Shown here in pieces: positions 26,740 through 35,311 of a stretch of DNA of 64,000 bases. The DNA lies in NCBI GenBank assembly GCA_001513075.1, contig LFSE01000115.1:5090-69089 (forward strand), in the 5' to 3' direction. The notes below the pieces were generated by a model. That model did no database searches, was not told where the DNA came from, and worked only from the letters and a program-made list of their open reading frames with translations. This stretch comes from Clostridiales bacterium DTU074 (GTDB lineage: Bacteria; Bacillota; Clostridia; Caldicoprobacterales; Caldicoprobacteraceae). The position numbers and the translations under genes were made by a program. Each line of letters begins with the position of its first letter. Position 1 is the first letter of the stretch.

Positions 26740-28083
26740 TCAGACTGCTATGTGTAAAATCCTTACAGCCAGCGAAAAATATACTATAAGGGAAACTGCA
26801 TCCACAATTGTTGTAATCAGAGGGCTGGCCATTATGGCAGGATCTAGCCCTACCTTTTTAGCCAGCATTGGCAGCGTACCCCCAATAAGTTTGGCAAAAA
26901 TTATTGTCAGAAACAGGGTCAGCGATATAGTGAGCGCAATAGAAAGATCGTAACCTTCCAGGAAATAAATCCTGATAAAATTGACAACTGTTAAACCAAA
27001 CCCAACCAATACGCTGATCTGGAGCTCTTTCCTAATTACCTTTAAAATGTCAGAAAACTTCAATTGGCCTAAGGCAAGGCTCCGGATTACCGTCACCGAC
27101 GACTGAGAACCTGCATTTCCACCGGTATCCATAAGCATGGGGATAAAAGCTGTCAAGGCCACAACCGCCTCGATGGCTACCTGATACCTTCGTATAATAT
27201 AGCCGCTTACCGTGGCGGAAATCATCAATATCAAGAGCCATACGATCCTCTTCCTTGCTAACATCAAGGGAGTCGATTCCAAATAATCTATCTCAGAAGG
27301 CTGAATAGCAGCAATGCGCTGGAAGTCCTCGGTATTCTCCTTCTCAATAACATCAACAATGTCGTCGATGGTTATTATTCCTACCAGCCTTTTTTCCTGA
27401 TCCACTACCGGCACGGCCAGAAAATCGTACTTCTTGAATATATCAGCAACATCTTCCCGATGATCGTAGGTATCAACATAGATGACTTCCTTTCTCATTA
27501 TATCTTCAACCTTTGCATCCGGAGATGCTAAAACCAGATCCTTAAGAGAAACAATGCCTTCCAGCTTGCGCCGTGCATCGGTAACATAGCATGTATACAC
27601 AATTTCCCTGTCCCGGCCTACTCTGCGTATTTTTCCCAAAGCATCTTTCACCGTCATCTCTTTTTTCAGATCCACGAACTCTATAGTCATCAGACTGCCG
27701 GCAGAATTGTCGGGATACTGGAGAAAATGATTTATCAACCTACGCTCGGCTTCAGAAACATTTCTCAAAATCCTCTTAACCACATTGGCCGGCATTTCTT
27801 CCAAAAAGTCGATTTTATCATCGAAAAACAGATCGTTCATGATATCAATCAATTCTTTTTCATCGATCAGCATGGATATTTCGCCCTGCCGCTCGGTAGA
27901 CAGGTAGGAAAAGACATCGGCTGCAATCTCTTTGGGAAGCAATCTGAATGCAATAATGGCATTCTTTGAATCCAATTCGTCTAGAAATTCAGCAATGTCG
28001 GGTATCTGTAGCTCACTTAACCTTTCCTTCAGTTCAACATACCTTTTCTGGGTCAGCAACATTATCATATCCTCAAAAGCCAT
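26740..28083 (-). CDS. mgtE: Magnesium transporter MgtE
   Basis: MgtE is a homodimeric Mg2+ channel gated by cytosolic Mg2+. The 447-aa product has the N-terminal superhelical domain (residues 1-130, AADVFSYLSTERQGEI), two CBS domains (about 135-255, ending VGIITIDDIVDVIEKENTEDFQRIAAI), and five C-terminal membrane helices with the pore motif FIPMLMDTGGNAGSQSSVTVIR. The ATG follows AAAGGAGG by 7-8 nt. I looked for an M-box Mg2+ riboswitch in the 300 nt upstream and saw none, so expression control is unclear. Confidence 0.96.
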   Translation of the reverse strand: MAFEDMIMLLTQKRYVELKERLSELQIPDIAEFLDELDSKNAIIAFRLLPKEIAADVFSYLSTERQGEISMLIDEKELIDIMNDLFFDDKIDFLEEMPANVVKRILRNVSEAERRLINHFLQYPDNSAGSLMTIEFVDLKKEMTVKDALGKIRRVGRDREIVYTCYVTDARRKLEGIVSLKDLVLASPDAKVEDIMRKEVIYVDTYDHREDVADIFKKYDFLAVPVVDQEKRLVGIITIDDIVDVIEKENTEDFQRIAAIQPSEIDYLESTPLMLARKRIVWLLILMISATVSGYIIRRYQVAIEAVVALTAFIPMLMDTGGNAGSQSSVTVIRSLALGQLKFSDILKVIRKELQISVLVGFGLTVVNFIRIYFLEGYDLSIALTISLTLFLTIIFAKLIGGTLPMLAKKVGLDPAIMASPLITTIVDAVSLIVYFSLAVRILHIAV

Positions 28084-28277
28084 ATCATTACCTCCTTTGC
28101 TCCATACGATTATCCCTTATAACTATTTCGTTATAATTCCACAATGCATGTCCAAACCACTGCCCCATGTTTTCCGCTTATACGGCATGCATCTATTGCA
28201 TACCATGGCATATGCAATAGCCTTAATCATATAGAGCCAAAATAATGTATGGCTTTGAGAAAGAGAATCCAATAGGA

Positions 28278-28394
28278 TTATACATTATTTTCATTAATTT
28301 TTATTAAATGGAAAACAGAGGCAGCAGAATACACAATTTCATCACCCGTTATTCTGTTTGTGCTATAAAGAGATTTACTAGGGCCGGCGTCCAT
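28278..28394 (-). CDS. 38-aa small protein, unknown
   Basis: This short frame begins MDAGPSKSLYSTNRITGDE and ends INENNV. The ATG has GGAGGTGG 4-5 nt upstream, an unusually good site. It is hydrophilic, with no membrane helix. It lies in the gap between mgtE and the mutarotase-like gene. The family is not recognised and it could be a sporulation-type small protein. The rest of the gap (28084-28277) holds no other gene. Confidence 0.5.
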   Translation of the reverse strand: MDAGPSKSLYSTNRITGDEIVYSAASVFHLIKINENNV

Positions 28395-28497
28395 TCTACC
28401 ACCTCCATACAGTTTTTAGAATAAAATGTAGAAATTCAAAACCTACCTTTATAGAATAACACACCGCAGGCACAAATTCAAACCGGAATTGTGAAAA

Positions 28498-28525
28498 AAA
28501 TTTAGCGGGCTAATTATAGCCCGCT
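28498..28525 (-). terminator. Terminator after the mutarotase-like gene
   Basis: AGCGGGCT-ATAATT-AGCCCGCT is followed on the minus strand by AAATTTTTTT, 7 nt past the stop codon. Confidence 0.85.
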
Positions 28526-28531
28526 TTTTCC

Positions 28532-29461
28532 CTAACAGCAATTGCAGCAGCACTCAATATGTGCTTTAACCACCTCATCAATTTCAGCTTCATCGTTGGA
28601 GGGCATCCTTACATTGCCTATAAGCTCCCACTCCTCCACATGGCAAAGGGTGGCATCGGGTTCTACCAGGGTTAACGGCGACAAGCTTTCCATCTCCAGC
28701 ATATAATCAGTAGTATAGGTTTCGTAGGAAACACCGAAATCGGGATATTTGGCTCCCATTTGATGCATATACCGTTTTATGAACAGATTTCCATGGTTGA
28801 AATAAGCCGCCCATCCATCCTCATTATTTATGCCAAATTTAATGGGCTGCTTGGTAGCTGGATCCTGCTGCAGAACAATATATTTATCCCCCCAATATAT
28901 GCGATGGTCATTCATCTTTGAATAGGGCCATAAGGCAAGAACCCGGTTGCCCAACAAGCCGGTATCCCTCTTGGGCTGGGGAACGATCTCCTTTCCCCCC
29001 GGCGCCATCACCGTCAAAGCCCACGCGGAAAACTCAACCGGCCATGCATTCCTGTTTGTCAGCCGATGAACAACCCTTACCCTGTCACAGCAGGCAGCCA
29101 GGGTGATCTCCATTTCTTTTTCAATCTGTACCCAGGGTTCAACTTTTTGCTTAACCTTAATCCCATTTTCAATTTTGCACCATTCCACAGGAACATCGTC
29201 AGGAATATAGGAACGAGGATTATTTTCGGGGCTGTGCCATAGCCTATGCCCACCTAATATCTTCCATACCCCCTCCATGGGTTTATCAAGAGGTGTAGTT
29301 TCCTCAAGCGCTTCACAAAATTCGTTTTCCTTACCAAGAAAGCCAAAACGTATTACCCTCGGCCCTACATCCACGGTAACCACTACGTCAACGGAACCGT
29401 TGGAGATCTCAACACATTTTCCATACTCCTTGTAGACAATTTCCTTAATGCTAATCGCCAC
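28532..29461 (-). CDS. Sugar-mutarotase-like beta-sandwich protein with cysteine-rich tail
   Basis: The 309-aa product has a beta-rich body typical of galactose-mutarotase-like or DUF4380 proteins: GPRVIRFGFLGKENEF, GGHRLWHSPE, VRVVHRLTNRNAWPVEFSAWALTVMAPGG, and GWAAYFNHGNLFIKRY. These positions in the fold usually bind a sugar. The substrate is unknown. The last six residues are CCCNCC, an unexpected metal- or thiol-binding tail. The start is uncertain: GTG 29461 (MAISIKEIVYKEYG) fits homologue-like N-termini and has AAGGAG 11 nt upstream. The longer frame to 29512 has no clear site. Confidence 0.65.
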   Translation of the reverse strand: MAISIKEIVYKEYGKCVEISNGSVDVVVTVDVGPRVIRFGFLGKENEFCEALEETTPLDKPMEGVWKILGGHRLWHSPENNPRSYIPDDVPVEWCKIENGIKVKQKVEPWVQIEKEMEITLAACCDRVRVVHRLTNRNAWPVEFSAWALTVMAPGGKEIVPQPKRDTGLLGNRVLALWPYSKMNDHRIYWGDKYIVLQQDPATKQPIKFGINNEDGWAAYFNHGNLFIKRYMHQMGAKYPDFGVSYETYTTDYMLEMESLSPLTLVEPDATLCHVEEWELIGNVRMPSNDEAEIDEVVKAHIECCCNCC

Positions 29462-29551
29462 GACAAACTTCACTCCTTCCCAGCTTATTATATAATCTAT
29501 CATTTTCTCCACAGATCATCAAAATCCTGCTTCCAAACTCCGTGCACAATA

Positions 29552-30532
29552 TCAGACGTATATTTTTTCTTCCGGCAGATACCGGGCAAGCTGTCGGTAC
29601 ATAAAATCCTTCATCTGCCCATCTTCAGCATAGCTCATTACTCCTTTATCCGAATGCATCATGGATTGAGCAAATATGTCGGTATCCAGACGGGATCTGC
29701 TAATCCTTTTAAATTGCTCCTTGTTCATACGAAAAATTCCTATATTTGCATCAAAGATCCCATCCGCTGGGATGGTTGCGAATACGTTATCCACAAAATC
29801 GGCATATATCTTTTGCCAGTTCTTTATTCTGAGCACGGGTTCAAAGCACAGCCGGACCTGCCACCCATCCTCCGCAGCAGCTTTTGCGGCCAGCAGCCTT
29901 GTTTCAAGGGGCGGCACCTGCCTTTCATAACGCCGTGCAACCTCCTGGGGAGATACCGACCAGGCTAACACCACCTGTTCAACGGGTTTTAAGCCTCTAA
30001 TTGCCCCGTAATTAGCGCTTTTAGTCCTAAGTTCAATGGTTAGATTTTGTTTCCTGCCTGCAAACTCTATCCATTTGGAAGCATAAGGCACTATGCCTTC
30101 CAATGCCAAAAGATCGGTGTCATAGGATATGCAAAGGTACAAACTGCCGTACTCAAGGCATTTTCCCACAGCTTCAAAAAAGTCCCCTATATTCACAAAT
30201 ACCACAATATTGGCCGAGTTATAAAGGCCTTGTAAATAGCAGTAATCGCAATCATAAAGACAGTTTAGGACACATGAAGCGTAATAAAAATCATCATTCC
30301 CAAAATCCTCACAAACCTCGGGGCCCTGATAAAGAAAGGGTTCCTGTTTCACGGCCAGGATCAGTTTTGGCGAATCCTTTTGCCGCCTGTAATCCTGATG
30401 CGGTCTGTTGAACACATCTTTATAATGCTGTATCTCCACCTTAACCGCCCGGGGAAAACGTTCCAAAATATAGCCGGTAACCGGATGGGATAAAGCCTTT
30501 TGCTCCACGTATATGTGTGAGAACTTATTCAT
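29552..30532 (-). CDS. splB: Spore photoproduct lyase-family radical SAM protein
   Basis: SPL repairs the spore photoproduct (a thymine dimer) in germinating endospores using a 5'-deoxyadenosyl radical. The 326-aa product has CLYDCDYC at residues 91-98, the Cx3Cx2C that binds the 4Fe-4S cluster. C134 (LYLCISYDTDLLALE) corresponds by position to the hydrogen-donor cysteine of characterised SPLs. The length fits the clostridial form. ATG 30532 overlaps the end of the upstream phosphorylase gene by 8 nt, so the two are co-translated. It is the last gene of an EndoQ-like / phosphorylase / SPL operon. Confidence 0.87.
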   Translation of the reverse strand: MNKFSHIYVEQKALSHPVTGYILERFPRAVKVEIQHYKDVFNRPHQDYRRQKDSPKLILAVKQEPFLYQGPEVCEDFGNDDFYYASCVLNCLYDCDYCYLQGLYNSANIVVFVNIGDFFEAVGKCLEYGSLYLCISYDTDLLALEGIVPYASKWIEFAGRKQNLTIELRTKSANYGAIRGLKPVEQVVLAWSVSPQEVARRYERQVPPLETRLLAAKAAAEDGWQVRLCFEPVLRIKNWQKIYADFVDNVFATIPADGIFDANIGIFRMNKEQFKRISRSRLDTDIFAQSMMHSDKGVMSYAEDGQMKDFMYRQLARYLPEEKIYV

Positions 30533-31370
30533 CAGTGAGTATCCTTTTGATTCTCTCAAAGGCTTTCCTCCCTTCTGCCTTTATCTTAACCTCTTCCACT
30601 ACAATATCCGAGAGATCAGGCAACGGTTTACCGGCCCTGAGCTTGTATCTGCGAGCCAGCTCGACAAGTTGATGTCCCTGAGTTACGGTAAGACGCAGCC
30701 GTTTTTTAATATCTTCCAGCTGCCCCAGTTCATCATCAGAGAAAATCGGTTCATTGGGTTTACAATATATTTCAATCTGTTCCAGGAAACCATCAATCTT
30801 ATCCATGGCCTCAGTTATCAAGCCGACAATCTCGCTTTTGTCGAAGTTGTCTGCCTCCAGATAGTCCCCTATAATTTTTATTATATATATCTGGTGGGGA
30901 GACAAAAATTTGGATGCCGCCTGAAAAAAACCTGAAGCCTCCATGTCCACAAAATCGGCGCAAAGCTGGATTTGACCACTGTCAACGTCCTTCTGCCTTA
31001 CAAGCCGGTTATGAGTTGCAATACTGCCTTCTACGAAGGGGTGCTCCAATAATATGTCGGGATAATACTCCCTCCCGGTTTCATAATCCACAATTCTATG
31101 TATCAGAACCGGGGTTCCAATGGAATGTTTTTGGCTTGCGGCACCGCATACCCCGATATTTACGATGGCTACACCCTGATCGGTATTCACCCCGGCAAGC
31201 AGATAGGTGGTGGCTATTGCCGATGCCATCTTTCCAATGCCGCTCACAATCAGGTACATGCCATTTCCCTTAAACAGCGGGAAAAACTTGCAGCCGTCAT
31301 CACGCTTCAGCTTGTGTCTTTCAACTATAGGCCTGGCTTCCCATGGCAAAGCCGCCACAACATAGATCAC
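30525..31370 (-). CDS. Phosphorylase-superfamily (MTA/SAH nucleosidase-like) protein with C-terminal extension
   Basis: The N-terminal about 175 residues match the purine nucleoside phosphorylase/nucleosidase superfamily: VVAALPWEARPIVER, IVSGIGKMASAIATTYLL, VNIGVCGAAS, and FVDMEASGFFQAA with the catalytic-region ME pair. A further roughly 100 helical residues with no recognised domain follow. By superfamily it could cleave 5'-deoxyadenosine, MTA or SAH. Its overlap with the radical SAM gene downstream suggests removal of 5'-deoxyadenosine, which is inference. The GTG at 31370 has GAGGAGG 7 nt upstream. Confidence 0.8.
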   Translation of the reverse strand: MIYVVAALPWEARPIVERHKLKRDDGCKFFPLFKGNGMYLIVSGIGKMASAIATTYLLAGVNTDQGVAIVNIGVCGAASQKHSIGTPVLIHRIVDYETGREYYPDILLEHPFVEGSIATHNRLVRQKDVDSGQIQLCADFVDMEASGFFQAASKFLSPHQIYIIKIIGDYLEADNFDKSEIVGLITEAMDKIDGFLEQIEIYCKPNEPIFSDDELGQLEDIKKRLRLTVTQGHQLVELARRYKLRAGKPLPDLSDIVVEEVKIKAEGRKAFERIKRILTDE

Positions 31371-31382
31371 ATACCATCCTCC

Positions 31383-32585
31383 TCAATCCATAACTCTACC
31401 GTATATTCCTCCGCCACCGTGCATTATTTTGAGCTTTCCCTCCCGCCCTTTTTTTATCATGTCCGCTATTGACCGGGATACCACCCTGCTCAGCTCTTCG
31501 CCTTTAACCTTGTGCAGAATATTCATTTCACTTCCGAACTCGTTAATAAGCCTGTCAATAGTTTTGGGGCCCACCCCCGGCAAAAAATTCAGCGGAACCT
31601 GATAATGATAGGGAGGACGAATTTCTTGATGAAAACCACCCTTTATCCTCTCTCTGCCTTGAGCCCGATCGCCAATTGTCTCAAGACGGTCTCTAACCCC
31701 CACAACTACTCTGTGTTTTGGGTTATTGGGACACTTAAGCACAGGAGGAGGCTCTTGAACAATTCCCTTACACTTCAGGCAGAAGGTCCTATGATATTTC
31801 CCCAGCTTCGGATCAAGCCCGTAATTGGCAACAATTCCCCTTCCGTCCTCCCCCTTTAATGCCTTGATCACTTCTTCAAAATTCAAGGCAGCAAGCCTCA
31901 TGATGTTGTATTCCCTTCCCATCTTGATCAGCGAATGGGCATCCGAATTGCTGGTAAATGCCTTTGTATCCAATTCGGACAGCAGGCCTGCCATCTGAGT
32001 ATCGGCGCTCAGTCCCAGTTCTATTGCCGGAATCCTGCTGAAGGCTCTGTCATCAAAGATGGTGTGCAGGCTGTGGGTACAGCTGCCGTAAAAACCCTTG
32101 TAGGGAGTAAAGACATGAGCAGGCATGAGGAAACCGCCAAGAGAATCTACTATATCAAAAAGCTGCTGTCCCGACAGCTGGCTGACCATGGAATTCTCCG
32201 GCAGATTAGTCATATGCCTGTCCATTATAAATGAAAACTCCTTGAGTTGGGGTAACCGGGGGAAGAATACCAGCGAATGGGCACGGCATCCGCTTTCCTC
32301 CCGGGTTTCGATTTCAGACCCCAGCAGGATCACCAGGTCATCCCTGTAACTCATACCACCCTCAGGCAGTTCCTCAAGCTGTCCCTGCCTCAGCAGCTCC
32401 TCTATATCTCTTATAATCCAGGGGGATACGCAGTCCGCCATACCAATGATGTTGATTCCCTTACGATACCGGGCCTCATGGGCAATGTTGGCAAATGTAA
32501 GATTACGAGCGGTACCGCCCTTGACAAACCTTCCATCGGAGGACCTCCCAACATGGACGTGCAGGTCAACATAATATTCCCTCAT
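31383..32585 (-). CDS. PHP-domain protein, endonuclease Q-like (TIGR00375 family)
   Basis: The 400-aa product has a PHP metal-binding phosphoesterase domain: YYVDLHVHVGRSSDGR, GSEIETREESGCRAHSLVFF, MPAHVFTPYKG and FTSNSDAHS. A zinc finger (CLKCKGI...LKCPNNPKH) and a C-terminal helix-hairpin-helix (LPGVGPKTIDRLINEFGSE) follow. This is the layout of EndoQ, which nicks DNA 5' of deaminated bases such as hypoxanthine and uracil; homologues in Bacillus were earlier annotated as helicase-like TIGR00375. The ATG has AAGGAG 10 nt upstream. It heads the operon with the phosphorylase (12-nt gap) and SPL. Confidence 0.85.
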   Translation of the reverse strand: MREYYVDLHVHVGRSSDGRFVKGGTARNLTFANIAHEARYRKGINIIGMADCVSPWIIRDIEELLRQGQLEELPEGGMSYRDDLVILLGSEIETREESGCRAHSLVFFPRLPQLKEFSFIMDRHMTNLPENSMVSQLSGQQLFDIVDSLGGFLMPAHVFTPYKGFYGSCTHSLHTIFDDRAFSRIPAIELGLSADTQMAGLLSELDTKAFTSNSDAHSLIKMGREYNIMRLAALNFEEVIKALKGEDGRGIVANYGLDPKLGKYHRTFCLKCKGIVQEPPPVLKCPNNPKHRVVVGVRDRLETIGDRAQGRERIKGGFHQEIRPPYHYQVPLNFLPGVGPKTIDRLINEFGSEMNILHKVKGEELSRVVSRSIADMIKKGREGKLKIMHGGGGIYGRVMD

Positions 32586-32768
32586 TATTTCGCTACTCCT
32601 TCTCCTGCATATCGTCTATTCCGTCTTATTTTACCTCTTTTATCGTTTCTGAATCCATGTCCGCTGACATTTAGAGATCGAATCGCACATCAAAGCGCTT
32701 TACAATCTCTATCGCCCTTCAATAGAGTACACCATACAATACTGATAAGATACATCAGCAAGGGCCGT

Positions 32769-33398
32769 TCACTCTTCAGCGCCCAGCAATACTCTTACCG
32801 GAGCCCCTCCCGCTCCCTTGATCTTCATGGGCAGGCATAGCAGGTAATACATACCCGGCTCCACATCAGACAGATCGACTCCTTCCAGTGCTATTATATC
32901 GTTTCCTAAAATTATATGGTGAACATCCTTTGTGTCCCCGTAAGGCCCTATTGAAAAATAGTCGATGCCCACCAGCCTTATCCCCCGATCCACCAACCAA
33001 CGGGCAGCTTGGACAGATAAAGCCACATAATCCTTGTGAAATTCCCTGTCGTGGAGCCACTTGGAGTTGCTGGTCTTTATAAGCAACCTTTTTATTCCGG
33101 GAGCCACGGCTTGCTTCAGAGCTTCCAAATCCACATGCACCCCTGTCGAGGGCACCTCCACCACCTGACAGGGACCGATGAGCACATTCAAATCCAAATC
33201 CTCAATCCTCTTTCCATCGGCTATAAAGTGATAGGGGGCATCCAGATGGGTACCAAAGTGTACGCTTGATTCAATGGTAGACACATTGGCATTGGAACCC
33301 TTTCCTATTTCGCGGGTTACGCGATGGGCAAAGGGAGTATCCCCCGGCCAGCTTGGACGGCCTTCCTCCATGGGCAAGGTAACATCAATCCATTTCAT
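32769..33398 (-). CDS. Cyclase-family protein (kynurenine formamidase-like)
   Basis: The 209-aa metal-dependent hydrolase of the cyclase/KynB superfamily has WIDVTLPMEEGRPSWPGD at the N-terminus. The metal motif HFGTHLDAPYHF (HxGTHxDxPxH) lies near residues 47-57. VGIDYFSIGPYGDTKDVHHIILGNDIIALEGV gives the downstream half. The substrate is unknown; family members hydrolyse formylkynurenine, isatin or cyclic amides. AGGAGGG precedes the ATG by about 8 nt. It stands between the repair operon and an SDR gene without a clear partner. Confidence 0.87.
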   Translation of the reverse strand: MKWIDVTLPMEEGRPSWPGDTPFAHRVTREIGKGSNANVSTIESSVHFGTHLDAPYHFIADGKRIEDLDLNVLIGPCQVVEVPSTGVHVDLEALKQAVAPGIKRLLIKTSNSKWLHDREFHKDYVALSVQAARWLVDRGIRLVGIDYFSIGPYGDTKDVHHIILGNDIIALEGVDLSDVEPGMYYLLCLPMKIKGAGGAPVRVLLGAEE

Positions 33399-33551
33399 GG
33401 GTGTTTCCCTCCTACATTTTTTATTCCCCTATAATTGTTAAAGCTCACTTTTTATATATAATCAATCAAAGGCATTGTCAAGGCTCTTGTCAGTACCGGC
33501 TTCATTTAAGCAAGTCATATTAATGCTCGTGCTTTTTTTGAATAAATGCAA

Positions 33552-34307
33552 TCATACACAGGTAAACGCACCATCTATGATGATATCCGCACCCGTTGTA
33601 AAAGACGAAGCATCGCTGGCAAGATAAATCACAGCACCCAGCAGCTCTTCAGGTTTTCCCATTCTCCTGGCAACAGACAGATCAAGCCATGTCTTTTTCC
33701 ATTCATCCGGAGCAGATAATGTCATTGCTGTAGATATATACCCGGGGCTTATACAATTTACCCTAACATTATAGGGCATCCATTCAACTGCCAGTGATTT
33801 TGTAAGCTGAATCACTCCGGCTTTCGATGCATTGTATGCACATTGAGGCTGTGGAATGTTGACAATATGAGCTGACATTGAAGCTGTATTTATTATGGAG
33901 CCGCCTCCCTGCTTGATCATAACTCTCCCGACTGCTTGAGCCACCAAAAAAACGGCTGTCAAGTTGACGTCTATGACTCTACACCACGATTCGTAAGACA
34001 TTTCCTCAGCCTTTTCATTAATGCAAATACCTGCATTGTTAAAGCATATATCTATTCTTCCGAATTCTTCAACTACTTCTCGCACCATAGCCGAAACCTG
34101 ATCGGGCTTTGTTACATCAGTTTTTATTGCAATTACTTTTACCCCTGCTTGTTTAATCTTTTCTGCTGTTTTTTTTGCTTCATCAATGTCGATATCAACT
34201 ATTGCCACATCCGCTCCTGCTTTAGCAAATCCCTCTGCAATGCTTTTCCCGATTCCTCTCGCACCACCTGTGACGATTGCCTTTTTTCCCCTGATATCAA
34301 AATTCAT
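33552..34307 (-). CDS. Short-chain dehydrogenase/reductase, SDR family
   Basis: The 251-aa classical SDR has the cofactor motif VTGGARGIGKSIAEGF, then DIDIDEA (an Asp at the end of strand 2 favours NAD over NADP), FNNAGIC, the catalytic Ser in INTASMS, YNASK, and CISPGYISTAM. The substrate is not evident; sugar-alcohol or gluconate-type reductases share this length. The ATG follows GGGGGG by 6-7 nt. A small unknown gene lies 53 nt upstream on the same strand. Confidence 0.92.
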   Translation of the reverse strand: MNFDIRGKKAIVTGGARGIGKSIAEGFAKAGADVAIVDIDIDEAKKTAEKIKQAGVKVIAIKTDVTKPDQVSAMVREVVEEFGRIDICFNNAGICINEKAEEMSYESWCRVIDVNLTAVFLVAQAVGRVMIKQGGGSIINTASMSAHIVNIPQPQCAYNASKAGVIQLTKSLAVEWMPYNVRVNCISPGYISTAMTLSAPDEWKKTWLDLSVARRMGKPEELLGAVIYLASDASSFTTGADIIIDGAFTCV

Positions 34308-34359
34308 ACAAATCCCCCCTTATTACTAAATAATTATTTAGCTATTTGCAATCCTTATA

Positions 34360-34680
34360 TCAATCCTGGCTTCGTTCAGCTTCAAATTCCCTTAACTTTT
34401 TGCACAGTTCTACTGCCTCCTGTTTATTTGATGCGTTTACCTCAATAACCACATGGGCTGATTTTGGACAATTATTCACCCATTCGGGTATCAATCCGTA
34501 AATCTCGCCTTTTTCTACCATTGTATACATATGCCAATGACATACGCTATCACCAAAAACCTTACCCACCTGATGAGGTAAATCCCCATTATAATTTATC
34601 AATACAATTGTCCTTTGGTTTGTATTTGTGTCCATGAAAACCAGCCATTTCTTTTTGCGTTTATCTACAGTTGTAGCCAT
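34360..34680 (-). CDS. 106-aa protein of unknown function
   Basis: This soluble mixed alpha/beta protein has a basic N-terminus (DKRKKKWLVFMDTNTNQRT). Its middle reads VCHWHMYTMVEKGEIYGLIPEWVN and its C-terminal helix is KQEAVELCKKLREF. No family is recognised. AAGGAGG lies 8-9 nt upstream of the ATG, so it is likely a real gene. It lies upstream of the SDR gene in the same direction. Confidence 0.6.
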   Translation of the reverse strand: MATTVDKRKKKWLVFMDTNTNQRTIVLINYNGDLPHQVGKVFGDSVCHWHMYTMVEKGEIYGLIPEWVNNCPKSAHVVIEVNASNKQEAVELCKKLREFEAERSQD

Positions 34681-35274
34681 ATTGAAGTTCCTCCTTCATT
34701 TTCTGTAGGACGGTTTCGTATGATAAACGTCATATAACGGCAGCAGGTTAATTATATATTATTAATTGCCCCAAACCATAGACTGGACACCTTCTCTTCC
34801 AACAAAACTCAATATATTACCTTCTTCTGAAAGTACAAATCGCAAAAGATAGCTATTGCTGTTGCATGAGAAGTGTATTTCTGCCCAGGATACTCTAGAA
34901 TACTGTTACAACCCATATATACAAAAGAGAATATTGCAGTGCATACTTAAGAAGATCACAACTTCAATAAATACAGTATAGCAAAGATTTACTGAATCAT
35001 GGCTCTGTGGATATCAACAGGTAAACATATTATGACTCAGATCATTAGATACGATTACATTTTAACATAATTCCATATCAAAATACCATTTTATTTATAA
35101 TTAGTTTACATATTTATTTCAAAGCAAGCCAACATATACTATTGTACACAAACCATTAACCGTGTGCATTCATTAATGAGACAAGAAATGGGATTTTTGC
35201 GACATTTTATATGATCGAACACATATGGATTGCTAATGCAGACCATCATCGCCAGGCTGTTACTAATTCCGGGC
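34681..35274. other. Long AT-rich intergenic region, possible decayed coding sequence
   Basis: Nearly 600 bp with no acceptable gene. On the minus strand 34762-34905 there is a 47-codon open stretch without a start codon, reading ...SWAEIHFSCNSNSYLLRFV... and ending ...QSMVWGN; it looks protein-like and could be the tail of a lost gene. The rest is AT-rich with many stops on both strands. Confidence 0.3.
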
Positions 35275-35301
35275 ATAAAAAAACGGGGCAAAAAGCCCCA
35301 T
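35275..35301 (-). terminator. Terminator of ileS
   Basis: ATGGGGC-TTTTT-GCCCCGT is followed on the minus strand by TTTTTTT, about 10 nt after the ileS stop codon. Confidence 0.87.
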
Positions 35302-35311
35302 TTAAAGCCAT

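Noticed and set aside
28084-28277. Possible M-box magnesium riboswitch before mgtE.
   Set aside because: The conserved M-box core could not be found in the upstream region.
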